From positions 43,989,946 through 44,053,945 of the forward strand of contig JAVIAB010000139.1 of assembly GCA_032433765.1 (NCBI GenBank): a DNA stretch of 64,000 nt, given 5' to 3'. Source of the stretch: Megaustenia siamemsis. Lineage: Eukaryota > Mollusca > Gastropoda > Stylommatophora > Ariophantidae. Under the pieces are notes generated by a model that worked only from the letters and a program-made list of their open reading frames with translations, did no database searches and was not told where the DNA came from. This document shows positions 11,350-22,435 of this stretch, piece after piece. Position numbers and translations under genes: made by a program. Position 1 is the stretch's first letter, and each line of letters starts with the position of its first letter.

Positions 11350-11690
11350 TGACTCACTCACTCAAACATTCACTCACTCTCTGACATAATCACACACACA
11401 CTCACTGACAAACTCACTCAACGACTTACTCACTCACTCATCCAGTGACTCACTCAAACAATCACTGACACACTCACTCAACAACTTACTCACTCACTCA
11501 CTCACTCATTTAGTGACTCACTCAAACAATCACCGACACACTCACTCAATGACTCACTCACTCATTCAATGACTCACTCAAACACTCACTGACACACTCA
11601 CTCAACGATTTATTCACTCACTCACTCATTCAGTGACTCACTCAAACACTCACTGACACACTCACTCAACGACTTACTAATTCACTGACT
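11350..11690. repeat. ACTC-rich complex tandem repeat
   Basis: Higher-order units of about 60 bp built from CACTCACTCA and AACACTCACTGACACACTCA. Confidence 0.85.
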
Positions 11691-11883
11691 CACACTCGGG
11701 CACGCACACACAAATACACACAGATAACAAAGACACAGACAGCTGATAAGAGAGAGGCAACAAATAGCTTGGGGAAGCGGAAGAACAATATAAAGAAACA
11801 AACTATGATAGAGTAAGAACACATACACGCAAGGTAACAAAAACACAAATAAAGTAAACAAAAAAAAACACGCATACAGCGTG

Positions 11884-11911
11884 CACACACACACACACAC
11901 ACACACACATT
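11884..11911. repeat. (AC)n microsatellite
   Basis: Fourteen AC units. Confidence 0.95.
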
Positions 11912-12131
11912 TGAGATGAGAGAGAAGGTTAGAAGTCAACATGGAAATAACAGAAATAAGACAGAAAAGACAAATGTAGAAACACAAACATATTCCCACT
12001 CACATAATACAGAAAGACTGAGACAGAGATAAACATAGCAGTAGAAGGCAGAGAAAAGCAAACGGAAAACAGACAAACACGAATATAAATACTTATATAA
12101 TCAAACGTAAGGAGATATGCGTTCACACCAT

Positions 12132-12135
<4 letters not shown>

Positions 12136-12164
<29 letters not shown>

Positions 12165-12199
12165 ATTCACTTCTTTATGACCCCTATACTCATCTATAT

Positions 12200-12234
<35 letters not shown>

Positions 12235-12260
12235 TACTCACATAATGTATATGTATATAT
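12136..12260. repeat. (TA)n microsatellites, three blocks
   Basis: Two long and one short TA block separated by short unique sequence. Confidence 0.95.
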
Positions 12261-12520
12261 ATGATCGAAGTGAACCGGAACGCATTTCGATACTTTGTTA
12301 AGATACTTAAATTGTGATTTTACAAGTTGATAACTAGAATTGTTGCAAGTTTACGTTGTCATGTTTTGGTTGTTTACATCACCCGTTACCCCATCAGAGC
12401 TTTAGATGTCTGGTTTATCATGAATTTCTATTTATGGGAATTTCATTAAACTTTTACTGAGGGAAAAAAAACACTTTATGTTCACATATAAATATGTTAA
12501 AATGAGGCTGAACGAATGAG

Positions 12521-12646
12521 AAAGAAAGAAAGAAAGAAAGAAAGAAGTAAATTAAAAAAGAAAGAAAGAAAGAAGTAAATTAAAAAAGAAAAAAGAAAGA
12601 AAAAAGAAGGAAAGAAAAAAGAATGAAAGAAAGAGAGAAAGATAGA

Positions 12647-12693
<47 letters not shown>
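12521..12693. repeat. (GAAA)n and (GA)n tract
   Basis: Contains two copies of a GAAA block ending GTAAATTAAAAAAG, followed by about 20 GA units. Confidence 0.9.
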
Positions 12694-12699
<6 letters not shown>

Positions 12700-13035
12700 G
12701 GAGAAAGAATGAACAAATTTAAGGTGTAATTTACCGTAAAGATTTACAAATACTTGTAAAAAATGCAGCTGCACATTTCCTTCCAACACTTGCTCTAAAT
12801 GCTCATTGAACGGAATTCGCTCCCTCTAATATTCTAATTTCTCCTCATTCTCAATAAGTCAGGAACGCATATACGGCTGAGTTGACCACAACGTTCACGT
12901 GACCTTCGTCACGATCTCTAAATACTTTTCTTTTTTATATATACCCCTTTTATGATCTATTTGCTGTATTGAGATATTTCAACTGGCATACTGTAAGACA
13001 ACAGATAAACGTTCTTTATTATTTGGCTAATATAT
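12694..13035. other. Non-coding, no recognisable feature
   Basis: Nothing supported on either strand. Confidence 0.4.
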
Positions 13036-13040
13036 GGTAA

Positions 13041-13478
13041 ACTAAAGAGTTCTTAAATGTTATGTATAGCCAGTCTTGACATATGGATGTGAATCGTGGA
13101 CAAAAGGGCAACAAACAAGAAAATAAATGGAGACTGTAGAAATAGGTTTTTACAAAAGAATGTTGAGAATAACATGGACAACTTAGAAATGAAAACGTTC
13201 TGAAAGGGGTCAAAGCAAAAAGACAGATATTTCCAATATTAGGAAGAAACAGTCATCATTTGTTGGCCATATAATGAAAAGAGAACAGCTGAAATATATT
13301 GTAACAACTGGAAAAATCGAGGGACGAAGAGATAGAGGGAAGCAAAGAGGAAAGATACCAGACAGCTTAAGAGAATGGCTTGGCAGAAGGTCAACAGCAT
13401 ATATGCTAAATAACTGTCGAGATCGAAAGTTGTGGAGGGACATGATTACCTACGCCAGCAGGTACGGTACATGATGAT
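13041..13478 (+). mobile_element. LINE A fragment, C-terminal coding region
   Basis: Starts at the codons for KRVLKCYV and runs to the end of the ORF (a GTACATGATGAT tail, with a codon change at the usual stop). The segment IEGRRDRGKQRGKIPDSLRE is intact. Internal frameshifts and stops are present. ATGGTAAA on the left resembles TTGGTAAA on the right, a possible short target duplication. Confidence 0.85.
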
Positions 13479-13729
13479 ACTGATATTGGTAAATGTAGAA
13501 AAATGGTAGCGCGATATACTACAAAAGATAGATCACGGCTCGATTCCTGCAAACACAAAATAAAAATGTGTACCTGCCTAAAGTTTCATGAAAAGTAACA
13601 TATACGAGAAAAAGAAAAAATAATGTAAGAGAAAATAAAATCCTTCACCACAACATACAGTGACTTCGCACAAAGAGACTAGTGCAGTTCATGGTCATAT
13701 ATATCAACAGACCAACAGGGCTGCACTCT

Positions 13730-14057
13730 TGTAAAGGTAAAGTGCGAGACTTGAATCGGCCTCTTAGCACGCGAGTTTTCACAGATACATGCTCGACCGC
13801 TTATCCTGAAATGTTCGGAGACTTATGGATAGTGTCGCTTCAAGCATCGAAACTCACGCTGCGAGTCGGCATTCCTCAACTTCCCAGAGTAACGCCCTGG
13901 TACATATTTCTGCCAGCTGCTGGGTCGACCGCGGGCGTATTTTCTTTTTCCAACCACGAGTACAACTCACGCTGCTTTCAGCGGGAATCGAACACGGGTT
14001 GTCCGAACATCGGTATCCCAGTCAGGTGTTTCCCCAACTTGGCTACCGAGGCCCCCA
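13730..14057 (-). mobile_element. tRNA-derived SINE, family S3
   Basis: Reverse-oriented S3; the head (B box complement GGGAATCGAACACGGG) is at about 13978-14057 and the 3' end lies at 13730. The nested ORFs of 147 and 78 codons here are read-through of the SINE, not genes. Confidence 0.9.
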
Positions 14058-14149
14058 ATAATCTTGTCTTCTTTATTAACGTTTCCATGTTCCAGACCAA
14101 ACAGGAAGTCCTTAGCGCAGTATAACTCCGATAGCACAGTCGAAGTTCC

Positions 14150-14893
14150 ATAACTACTTTAAACCACGTGACACACCGTGGCGTATAGGAGATACCTTAA
14201 CCACGTAACACAGCGTAGCGTATATGAGATACTTTTACCCCCTTTACACGGTGGCGTATATGAGATTCTTTAAACCACATGACATACCGTGGCGTATAGG
14301 AGATACTTTAAACCATGTGACACACCGTGGCGTATAGGAGATACTTTAACCACGTGACACGGTGGCGTATATGAGATTCTTTAAACCACGTCACATACCG
14401 TGGTGTATAGGAGATACTTTAACCACGTGACACCGTGGCTTATAGGTGATACTTTAGCCACGTGACACCGTGGCGTTTAGGTGATACTTTAAACCATGTG
14501 ACACACCGTGGCATATAGGAAATACTTTAACCACGTGACATACCGTGGCGTATATGAGATACTTTAACCACGTGACACACCGTGGCGTATAGGAGATACT
14601 TTAACCACATGACACACCGTGGCGTATATGAGATTCTTTAAACCACTTGACATACCGTGGCGTATAGGAGATACTATAACCACGTGACACACCGTGGCGT
14701 ATAGGAGATACTTTAACCAGGTGACACACCGTGGCGTATAGGAGATACTATAACCACGTGACACACCGTGGCGTATAGGAGATACTTTAACCAGGTGACA
14801 TACCGTGGCGTATAGGAGATACTATAACCACGTGACACACCGTGGCGCATAGGAGATACTTTAACCAGGTGACACACCGTGGCGTATAGAAGA
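14150..14893. repeat. 38-39 bp minisatellite with a CACGTG in most units, about 19 copies
   Basis: Unit approximately CTTTAACCACGTGACACACC plus GTGGCGTATAGGAGATA. CCACG and CGTGG in each unit could pair as a small hairpin. Variants (CAGGTG, CATGTG) are scattered. Confidence 0.9.
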
Positions 14894-14956
14894 TGTGATG
14901 TTACTCCCAATTATGTTTACCGTTAACACAATTTTAGATAATGAGGCCAGTGCACT

Positions 14957-15090
14957 GTTTCTTGCCCAGAAAAAAGATCTGGTACACATTTAACCCTGGG
15001 CAAGCTAAAAGCCATCGATCGATCGAGTTCAAACTCAACTCCTTTACATAATTAGTCAAGTTCACTAACCACTGCTCTATCGCAACTTCC
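14957..15090 (-). mobile_element. Old S1 SINE relic
   Basis: Recognisable S1 head and part of the body in reverse: GCCCAGAAAAAAGATCTGGTAC..., CAAGTTCACTAACCACTGCTCTATCGC. Divergence is much higher than in other S1 copies. Confidence 0.65.
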
Positions 15091-15121
15091 GAAGTTAATG
15101 AGTTGTTATTTTATTTACAAA

Positions 15122-15215
15122 AATATATTTAGTGAAGTTTCAAGGGACTAATTTATTTAGTGAAGTTTCAAGGGACTAATATATTTAGTGAAGTTTCAAG
15201 GGACTAATATATTTA
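15122..15215. repeat. 31-bp tandem repeat, 3 copies
   Basis: Unit ATTTAGTGAAGTTTCAAGGG plus ACTAATATATT. Confidence 0.9.
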
Positions 15216-15519
15216 GAATGACAATTGTGTTTGTAATTTTTGTCTTAGAAAATACAATTTTTGACAGAAGTTTTTGAAAATGTTAGCAGTAATTTAATCT
15301 TGGAAGTAAACCTTCTTACAGTATTTATATTCTTCACAAGAAAATTCCACTACACTAACTACAATATCATCAAGAAACTCATATAGAGAATACATACTAA
15401 ACCAACTGTGAACTATGACTATTTTTTAAAGAGATTAAGAAAATAAGGAAGAGACACCAATCAGGAACGATTTGAGCAAGTAACAAATAAATTGCAGCTT
15501 CGACAACAGCTACATCTGA
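15216..15519. other. Non-coding, no recognisable feature
   Basis: Nothing supported. Confidence 0.4.
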
Positions 15520-15528
15520 TGTGTATAT

Positions 15529-15885
15529 CTATCTATCTATTGACCTTTCGAGCCGTAGCCGGCCCATAGGGCGTAGACTAAGATACTCCTTCTCTTATAT
15601 GAATTGTTGTTCTAGCAGTTTTCGATTCTTTTAAAGATATTTTATAAAATCTCGCCATTTGTCGCTGTTCTGTGCAAGCAGCTCTATCTCATTGAGGGAG
15701 CCGAATCCTGCTGCTCTTGCCTCTCTCATCAATGTTCTTCTCAGTGTCTCTCTGGGTCTTCTCTTTTCCTCTTACCGGTTGTTTCCCATATGAGGGCTTG
15801 CTTTGCTATTCGGTTATTACCTCTTCTCATCACATGCCCAACATATGACCATCGTCTTTTCTTTATTACTGAACATATTAGTGGT
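15529..15885 (-). mobile_element. LINE B 3' fragment with target duplication
   Basis: Reverse-oriented 3' end of LINE B: the (TAGA)n tail is at the left, followed by the 3' UTR and the codons for the protein C terminus. TGTGTATAT flanks it on both sides (15520-15528 and 15886-15894), defining a clean 5'-truncated insertion. Confidence 0.85.
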
Positions 15886-16193
15886 TGTGTATATAGTATT
15901 CAGAAAAAAGAAAAAAGACAGGTCTTATTGGTGAAGTAAAAAATGCTAGAATCTAAAAATACACATGATAAATAGTCCCAAATCTGCACTCAGCTTAAAT
16001 GAACAAACATTCATCATATTGGCAATAAGTCTTTTGGCGTGTGCTGTAATTGATGGGGGCTGCGGCTGCCTTTCTTTGTTTGGATTCTTCAATGAGAGTT
16101 TTAATTCTGATGATTCCACTGTCACAGGCGGTTTTATGGATTTTAATTCCTTTGCAGTGATACTGGGACCTTCAACAAACCATAACCATAACA

Positions 16194-16455
16194 CTCATCA
16201 TCATCATCATCAAGTAACGAGCCTGCTGGCTTAGGTGATAAAGACTCTCTCCACAATATATCTACAACTTTCGATCACGACAGTTATTTATAATTTCTGT
16301 TTTTCTTCTTCTGCCAAGCCATTCTCTTAAGCTGTCTGGTATCTTTTCTCATCGCTTCCCTCTATATCTTTGTCCCACAATTGTTCAGGTTGTTACAATA
16401 TATTCCAGCTGTTCTCTTTTCATTGCTTGGCCAAAAAATGATGATTGTTTCTCGT
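16194..16455 (-). mobile_element. LINE A 3' fragment
   Basis: The (TCA)n tail at the left is followed by the reverse complement of the terminal LINE A codons (RRSTTEM..., IEGRRDRG..., GHVMRRE). Diverged, with small indels. Confidence 0.8.
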
Positions 16456-16989
16456 TTTGGTCAAACAAACACTACTCAGAGAAATAACAAATAGCGTAAA
16501 GTCCCTTAATAATAAAGTAGACAATAATTTGTAATGTTGCATGTCCCAAGCTAGATTAAAAAGTCGAATTTTATTTTAATTTCCCAGATATGTAATGAGG
16601 CAAATTAAACCTGTTTCAACAATTCTAAAACAATGAACATTCTTGAACGGCCTATCTACACAGTTATGGGGAAATTAAAATCAAGTAATTAAATAGAACG
16701 AAAGAAAAAAGGCAATTGGAGATCAAAAATTGTGGACACAAGGGACCCGTGGCGCGGGTCCAAATTGTTCGGATGGCTCAATGAAGGGTATAGAAAACAT
16801 ATGGCAGAGTATGGTCGAGAGGATTAGCCCAACGGTATCTCAACTGTTGGACAGGGAATTAAACACACACACACACACATACACTCTTGGGCTAAATAAT
16901 GTAGCACCTCTCGATCAGAGATCTAAAATCGAAATTTCATCTTTAGGAGGGAATTTTAGCAAAAGGTACCACTTAGATGTTTATCGTTT
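16456..16989. other. Non-coding, one small perfect hairpin
   Basis: GGACCCG (16743-16749) pairs with CGGGTCC (16755-16761) across a 5-nt loop. A short (AC)n lies at 16864-16880. No gene recognised. Confidence 0.45.
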
Positions 16990-17432
16990 GTTTTCTTTTC
17001 TTTCCATCCAATTTTACCAATTCTTCTACGAATCCACATTTCAAAGGTTTCGATTTTCTGTTATTTTTTCTTACCTAGTGTCCATGTTTCTGCATCATAC
17101 AGAAATATTGAGAAGATGTAACATTTTGCTATTCTAATTCTTTTTAGCCCTGGTGTTATTTGTTTTGATGATGATAAACACAATTAGAACAAGACAAATG
17201 CAATTTTGGGGGCATGTTAACAGACACAACAGCCTACTAAAAGTAATATAGGAAAGAAAAATACAAGGTAAAAGAGAGAGGCAAAGGCAGACCAAGACTA
17301 ACATGGACGAATAACATTTAAAAAATGGACAAGTCAGCACCATCAAAAAAAGAGACAGAATGTAATGGCACTCCATGGTAACCAACCTTCGATGCGGAGA
17401 CGGCACCCAATACTGATGATGAGATGTGTATT
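16990..17432 (+). mobile_element. LINE E copy with inverted 5' part
   Basis: The left part (16990-17165) encodes, on the minus strand, IRIAKCYIFSIFLYDAETWT and then IETFEMWIRRRIGKIGWK after a stop. The right part (17166-17432) encodes, on the plus strand, IRTRQMQFWGHVNRH, SLLKVI and IQGKRERQ. In an ordinary LINE protein these blocks are consecutive on one strand. The head-to-head arrangement fits a twin-priming inversion during insertion. All frames are broken. Confidence 0.75.
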
Positions 17433-17502
17433 TTCACAGGAATTCTAACAGAAAAAAGTACATCGACTACTAGAGAGATACATTCTGCCATTTATTTAAG
17501 TT

Positions 17503-18207
17503 GTGCACTCTGATGGGTTCACATTTCATCAAGACAATGACCCAAAACACACAGCTCGTACATCATGGTACATACACACAGCTCGTACATCATGGTACAT
17601 ACACACAGCTCGTACATCATGGTACATACACACAGCTCGTACATCATGGTACATACACACAGCTCGTACATCATGGTACATACACACAGCTCGTACATCA
17701 TGGTACATACACACAGCTCGTACATCATGGTACATACACACAGCTCGTACATCATGGTACATACACACAGCTCGTACATCATGGTACATACACACAGCTC
17801 GTACATCATGGTATTACCGCAAGAGAAGAGTGTGGCAGAGATCACACAGCTCGTACATCATGGTATTACCGCAAGAGAAGAGTGTGGCAGAGATCACACA
17901 GCTCGTACATCATGGTATTACCGCAAGAGAAGAGTGTGGCAGAGATCACACAGCTCGTACATCATGGTATTACCGCAAGAGAAGAGTGTGGCAGAAGTGG
18001 TCCAGAACCGAGCTAAACCCAGTTGTAAACGTTTGGGCACCAGTTGAGAACCATTTATACGAGAGCACACTCAGAGTCTGTGAACAATCGAAGAAAGTAG
18101 CTGAAAAATACTAGACAATATGTCTCACAATTAGCTACAAACATTTGTGGGAAGTATGTCTCGTTGCATTCCGACTTGTATTGCTGGAGAAGCCAATACT
18201 ATATTGT
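17503..18207 (+). pseudogene. Tc1-like transposase remnant expanded into tandem repeats
   Basis: The start reads FTFHQDNDPKHTARTSW, which is the second-aspartate motif of Tc1/mariner transposases (QDNDPKHT). After the repeats it resumes with YYRKRRVWQKWSRTELNPVVNVW, aligning with the usual S-x-D-x-NPIExxW block. The catalytic E/D position holds V here, and the following C-terminal region meets a stop after KKVAEKY. Between the two motifs the codons for HTARTSWY have been amplified (17562-17995). Only the catalytic-domain half remains and no terminal inverted repeats are visible, so it is a dead fragment. The long ORFs across it on three frames are artefacts of the repeat. Confidence 0.8.
17562..17995 (+). 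repeat. Nested minisatellite: 27-bp units (about 10) then 52-bp units (about 4)
   Basis: The 27-bp unit starts CAGCTCGTACATCATGGTAC; the 52-bp unit shares its first 18 bp and adds TATTACCGCAAGAGAAGAG and following bases. Both derive from the transposase sequence on either side. The 52-bp period shifts the reading frame by one each time. Confidence 0.95.
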
Positions 18208-18454
18208 AAGTAAAGAGCCCCGTCACACCAAGTGAAGTATAGGGAATATGGTGTTAGTGACCATAATTTGTACAGACCTTCGGCGCATGATTTTTGTGGA
18301 AATGTGGTCGGTATTACGCTCGTGCCTCTTTACTTTCCCAGAAAAAAATCCGGTACCCATTTAAGGCTGGGTGGACCCGGAAGCCGTCCATCAGAATCGA
18401 ACCCGACCTCTTGTCTATTGTAGTCCAGTTCACTAACCACTGAGCTATCGTGGA
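18208..18454 (-). mobile_element. tRNA-derived SINE, family S1, with 14-bp target duplication
   Basis: Complete reverse-oriented S1. It is bounded by CAATACTATATTGT (18194-18207) and CAATATTATATTGT (18455-18468), which differ by one base. It lies just downstream of the Tc1-like remnant. Confidence 0.9.
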
Positions 18455-18468
18455 CAATATTATATTGT

Positions 18469-19565
18469 ACTGAACCACTATTAGCAGGTAATGGAGATAT
18501 CAATCTTTATCTGGACATACAGTCTATTATTTGTTTCTGAGTGTGCCGCGTTGAGTCATGACTGCCGTATATTTGTTTGCAGTATGATATATGCAATGTG
18601 TTTACTTATGATGGTCATATAAATGGAATCGAGATTGGCTACAAAACTGCAGACATCAAAATCATCTAAGAAATGTGTGTTGTGGCAGTCTGTTAAACAA
18701 AGATGAAGTGACTGTATACCCCAGTCAGATGTGTTCATAGTTACTGGCTAGAGATGGCAGGACACAACATTTTAAAGGATTTTCAGATTTTAAAACTTTC
18801 TTCTTCTTCATGTTCTACTTTTGTTGCTTTTTAGCTGTTTTTCTTCTTGTTTATGCTTCTTTTTATTCTCTTTTCTTTGCTTTTCGTCATCTTACTATTT
18901 TCACAGTTTTCTCTTAATTTCCTTCTTCACGTTTTGATCCGTTATGTTCTGCTGCTTCTGCATACATCTTCTGTTCATTTCCAACTTATGCTTCAACAAC
19001 TTCGGTTTCTGCTGCTATTTATTCTTTACCATCTATTTTCTCTTCTCCGTTTCTTCACCATTTTATTTGTAATGCTTATCTTTCGCTTCGAAAAAAGGGC
19101 GTTAGTTACATTGCCTTGCAGTTTTAATAGAACCAGCATATATGTGGGTTAACATTTTAAACTTTATGACACATTTTTGTTTCTTTTCCATGCAATCCCT
19201 ACCCACGTGATCTGTCTGAGTTTAAGTTCTCAGTGACGTCACATATTAAATGACGGAAGTTCTTCAGTTTCATAGCGAGGTGGGTGTGCTTGTTTGCATT
19301 GCCACCATCGCTGAGCCTGCTACAATTGCTGCTGAGTTATGACTCGAGTCTGCCCTTTTCTTGCCATTCATTCTCTAGTGCATCGAATGACCTGTTAACC
19401 TTTTAAAGTTTCAAGCTTATTAATGTGACTTCGGTCTGCCCTCGGTTGGCAGTAAACAAGCTATTTTTGTCCTTTGATTTATATGTTTAGGTTCACCCAT
19501 AAAGTTGCCTTATCTATGCAGTCAATACAACACAAAGAAAGAAGTCGTTATAAGATCAGGTATTA
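18469..19565. other. Non-coding, includes a T-rich tract
   Basis: The stretch 18790-19080 is strongly pyrimidine-rich and yields a low-complexity Leu/Phe ORF (18847-19152) that I do not believe. No recurring repeat recognised. Confidence 0.4.
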
Positions 19566-19800
19566 ATAGCAGCAAATGAAAAGGAAAAAGAAAACATTGG
19601 AAATGGTTAGGCCACGATCTACGAATAGAATAAACCAGTCATCTGCATGTGGCATTAACATTGACACCAAGTAGCAAACGAAGAAGAGGCACACAATTGG
19701 GCACATGGCGACGAAATGCACATGATGAAATGAGAGGCTGGGCACTCCTGGTGAGAGTTGTCCATGCTTGCTCCAGACCGGATGGAGAGCTCTTGTGAGT
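19566..19800 (+). mobile_element. LINE H relic, C-terminal coding region
   Basis: Translates to KWKWLGHDLRIE, a stop, then HVALTLTPSSKRRRGTQLGT and WRRNAHDEM. This is the W-x-W-L/I-GH-x-LR ... AL-x-W-x-P-x-GKR-x-RG-x-P block typical of a large LINE group. Stops and frame changes mark it as old. Confidence 0.65.
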
Positions 19801-20018
19801 GTTCTATGATCCGATTGGAGTTCGGATGATTAAGAAGATCCTGACAAGCCATTCTAATATGAAGATAATAATCTATGAGAGAAGTTGCTGGACAAAACAA
19901 CGTTGGGCAGTTCCGATTGTAGACCAGCATCTCCCTGTTTCTAACCGCTGGTGATGAGTCAAAAAGCTATATGTAGGTTGATTCGGTCTTAAATTGGTAA
20001 CTAGTAAGATCTTCTTCC

Positions 20019-20343
20019 GGGGGTGCTGGTTGGTCTCGAGGAAAGACGCCGGCCTTGAGACAGAGAGGTTATGGGTTCAAATCCCGGCTGCACAGGTTGG
20101 GATTTTTATTTATGATTTCTCTTTGCGGCAACCACCCCTGGTCTCAGCAGCGAGGTCCTGCTCGAAACGTCAATTATTCATCGACGGAAAAAAAAACATG
20201 AGTACCTCCGAAGTCGGAGTTATCTACCTGTGCGGCGAGGGACCCCTGTGCACACGGCTGCCAATGACAAATGGATTAACCCGCAAAATTCATTTCCTAG
20301 TCTCTAGGGACTCCGTCAGAGGTAAAAGCTGGCGAACAAAAGA
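20019..20343 (+). mobile_element. tRNA-derived SINE, family S2, full length
   Basis: Most complete S2 copy. Head with A box-like TGGTCTCGAGG and B box GGTTCAAATCC, then the body with the block GACCCCTGTGCACACGGC, ending AGCTGGCGAACAAAAG. The 147-codon ORF crossing it is SINE read-through. Confidence 0.9.
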
Positions 20344-21285
20344 AAAAAAAAGAAAAGGAGTTCTTCCATTTCTGATGGCGCATAGAGAATACGTTTTTAC
20401 TGTCAATATGTTGGCACTGACCAATGGCACATTGTAGTGGTGGTGTGGTCGCAATACGACATGCAACCATAATTTCTGAGAAATTATCTCTGGCACTTAT
20501 TTTCAGATTTGGTGACCGTTCTGTGGTGTCGGACACCAAAATTCAGCACATCCGGGAACTCAACCTCTAGTCAGTAACGAGCGAGAAAAATGGACACCAG
20601 AAAGACGGCACTGACGTAGTACTTCCCACATTAACCTATGAGCCCACGATTAAAAACATATGAATAAATACACTATATTACTACACACTACAAGCTAGGT
20701 GTGAAGCTGTTTAATATTTATCATCAACAAATGTGGGGACGTCATTATTTCAAGATTACATGACTTTGAAAATTACACTATCTAGAATTTGTTTCACCAT
20801 CGTAGTCCAGTAAGTGATATTATGTATCAGAATAATAAAGTACCAATTGCGTGACTCCTGCTGTATCGACAGAACTATAAATAGTAAATCTTTAACAAGA
20901 AAACAAAAGAACAAAAAGCAAATTCTTCGTCTTATTTTTCTGATGTTGCTTTCTTCCCAACGATTGCTACTTTTCATAATCTACACTTAAAAAGATCGTT
21001 AAGGGGTCATAATTACGTTGTGTCGTGTTTTACAATAAGCTGCGATATCTGAAACTTTCAGCCCAACATATCCTTCGTCAGCACGACATACCTTGAAGAC
21101 GTGTTTTTCTTCCCTCTTCGTTCCCTACACGATGACCTAGACTGGTGGCCTGGTTCTAGCGCCATCTCGTGGAGGTGGTGTAACACTTTGATCAGTTTTG
21201 GTTCACTGACCCAAACTTATAACTTTCAGTCCACGCCTCTCCGGCGACAAAATATGAAATGTCCACCACCAAGGTCAAGTTACTG
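20344..21285. other. Non-coding, no recognisable gene
   Basis: No supported exon or recurring element on either strand. Confidence 0.4.
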
Positions 21286-22127
21286 TCATTGAAAGACATT
21301 CTTATTGTTATGTAGGGCTATCATCATTGAAAGACATTCTTATTGTTATGTAGGGCTATCATCATTGAAAGACATTCTTATTGTTATGTAGGGCTATCAT
21401 CATTGAAAGACATTCTTATTGTTATGTACGGCTATCATCATTGAAAGACATTCTTATTGTTATGTAGGGCTATCATCATTGAAAGACATTCTTATTGTTA
21501 TGTAGGGCTATCATCATTGAAAGACATTCTTATTGTTATGTAGGGCTATCATCATTGAAAGACATTCTTATTGTTATGTAGGGCTATCATCATTGAAAGA
21601 CATTCTTATTGTTATGTAGGGCTATCATCATTGAAAGACATTCTTATTGTTATGTAGGGCTATCATCATTGAAAGACATTCTTATTGTTATGTAGGGCTA
21701 TCATCATTGAAAGACATTCTTATTGTTATGTAGGGCTATCATCATTGAAAGACATTCTTATTGTTATGTAGGGCTATCATCATTGAAAGACATTCTTATT
21801 GTTATGTAGGGCTATCATCATTGAAAGACATTCTTATTGTTATGTAGGGCTATCATCATTGAAAGACATTCTTATTGTTATGTAGGGCTATCATCATTGA
21901 AAGACATTCTTATTGTTATGTAGGGCTATCATCATTGGAAGACATTCTTATTGTTATGTAGGGCTATCATCATTGAAAGACATTCTTATTGTTATGTACG
22001 GCTATCATCATTGAAAGACATTCTTATTGTTATGTACGGCTATCATCATTGAAAGACATTCTTATTGTTATGTAGGGCTATCATCATTGAAAGACATTCT
22101 TATTGTTATGTAGGGCTATCATCATTG
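21286..22127. repeat. 38-bp minisatellite, about 22 near-identical copies
   Basis: Unit TTGAAAGACATTCTTATTGT plus TATGTAGGGCTATCATCA. Only a few substitutions (GTACGG for GTAGGG, TTGGAAG for TTGAAAG) over 840 bp, the most homogeneous array in the window. Confidence 0.97.
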
Positions 22128-22395
22128 CACTCAAGCAGTGTTTGTGAGCAACCAGCCTTCTGCCAGATCTCTCAGGAACATCACAGTGGAATGCACGAAA
22201 CCGTAACACCGACAAGGACCTCTGAAAATGCTCACGAAAACTATTGTCGACACCTTTTATTTTGTGTATATAAATTATGGCATTTTTACAGCGAAATAAA
22301 AAAAAAATAGTTGCTACTCTCGATTGTTATTCATTGTCAGAGATTTTTTTTTTTGGGGGGGGGTGTGGGGGGTGGGGGGGTGTATTGGTATTTTT
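22128..22395. other. Non-coding, G-rich run near the right end
   Basis: A T run followed by a G-rich stretch at about 22345-22385. No gene recognised. Confidence 0.4.
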
Positions 22396-22414
22396 AACCA
22401 TTACTTCTGTTTTC

Positions 22415-22435
22415 AATATGGTGTTAGTGACCATA
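22415..22435 (-). mobile_element. S1 SINE, 3' piece displaced by a LINE
   Basis: AATATGGTGTTAGTGACCAT is the reverse-oriented near-3' part of S1. The rest of this SINE continues at 23161 after the LINE A' insertion; the sequence GTTAGTGACCATA is duplicated across the gap. Confidence 0.75.

Noticed and set aside
15965..16234. 89-codon ORF ending in a His run
   Set aside because: The His run is the LINE A (TCA)n tail and the rest has no recognisable domain.
17501..18114. Long repeat-rich ORFs (171, 203 and 160 codons) over the tandem region
   Set aside because: They are different frames of the same transposase-derived minisatellite; the 52-bp period shifts frame each unit, and only the flanking motifs are genuine.
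18847..19152. 101-codon Leu/Phe-rich membrane-like protein
   Set aside because: T-rich composition alone explains it; no conserved feature.
22339..22385. G-quadruplex in the G-rich run
   Set aside because: The G runs are there but close to a T run at a repeat edge; no evidence of function.
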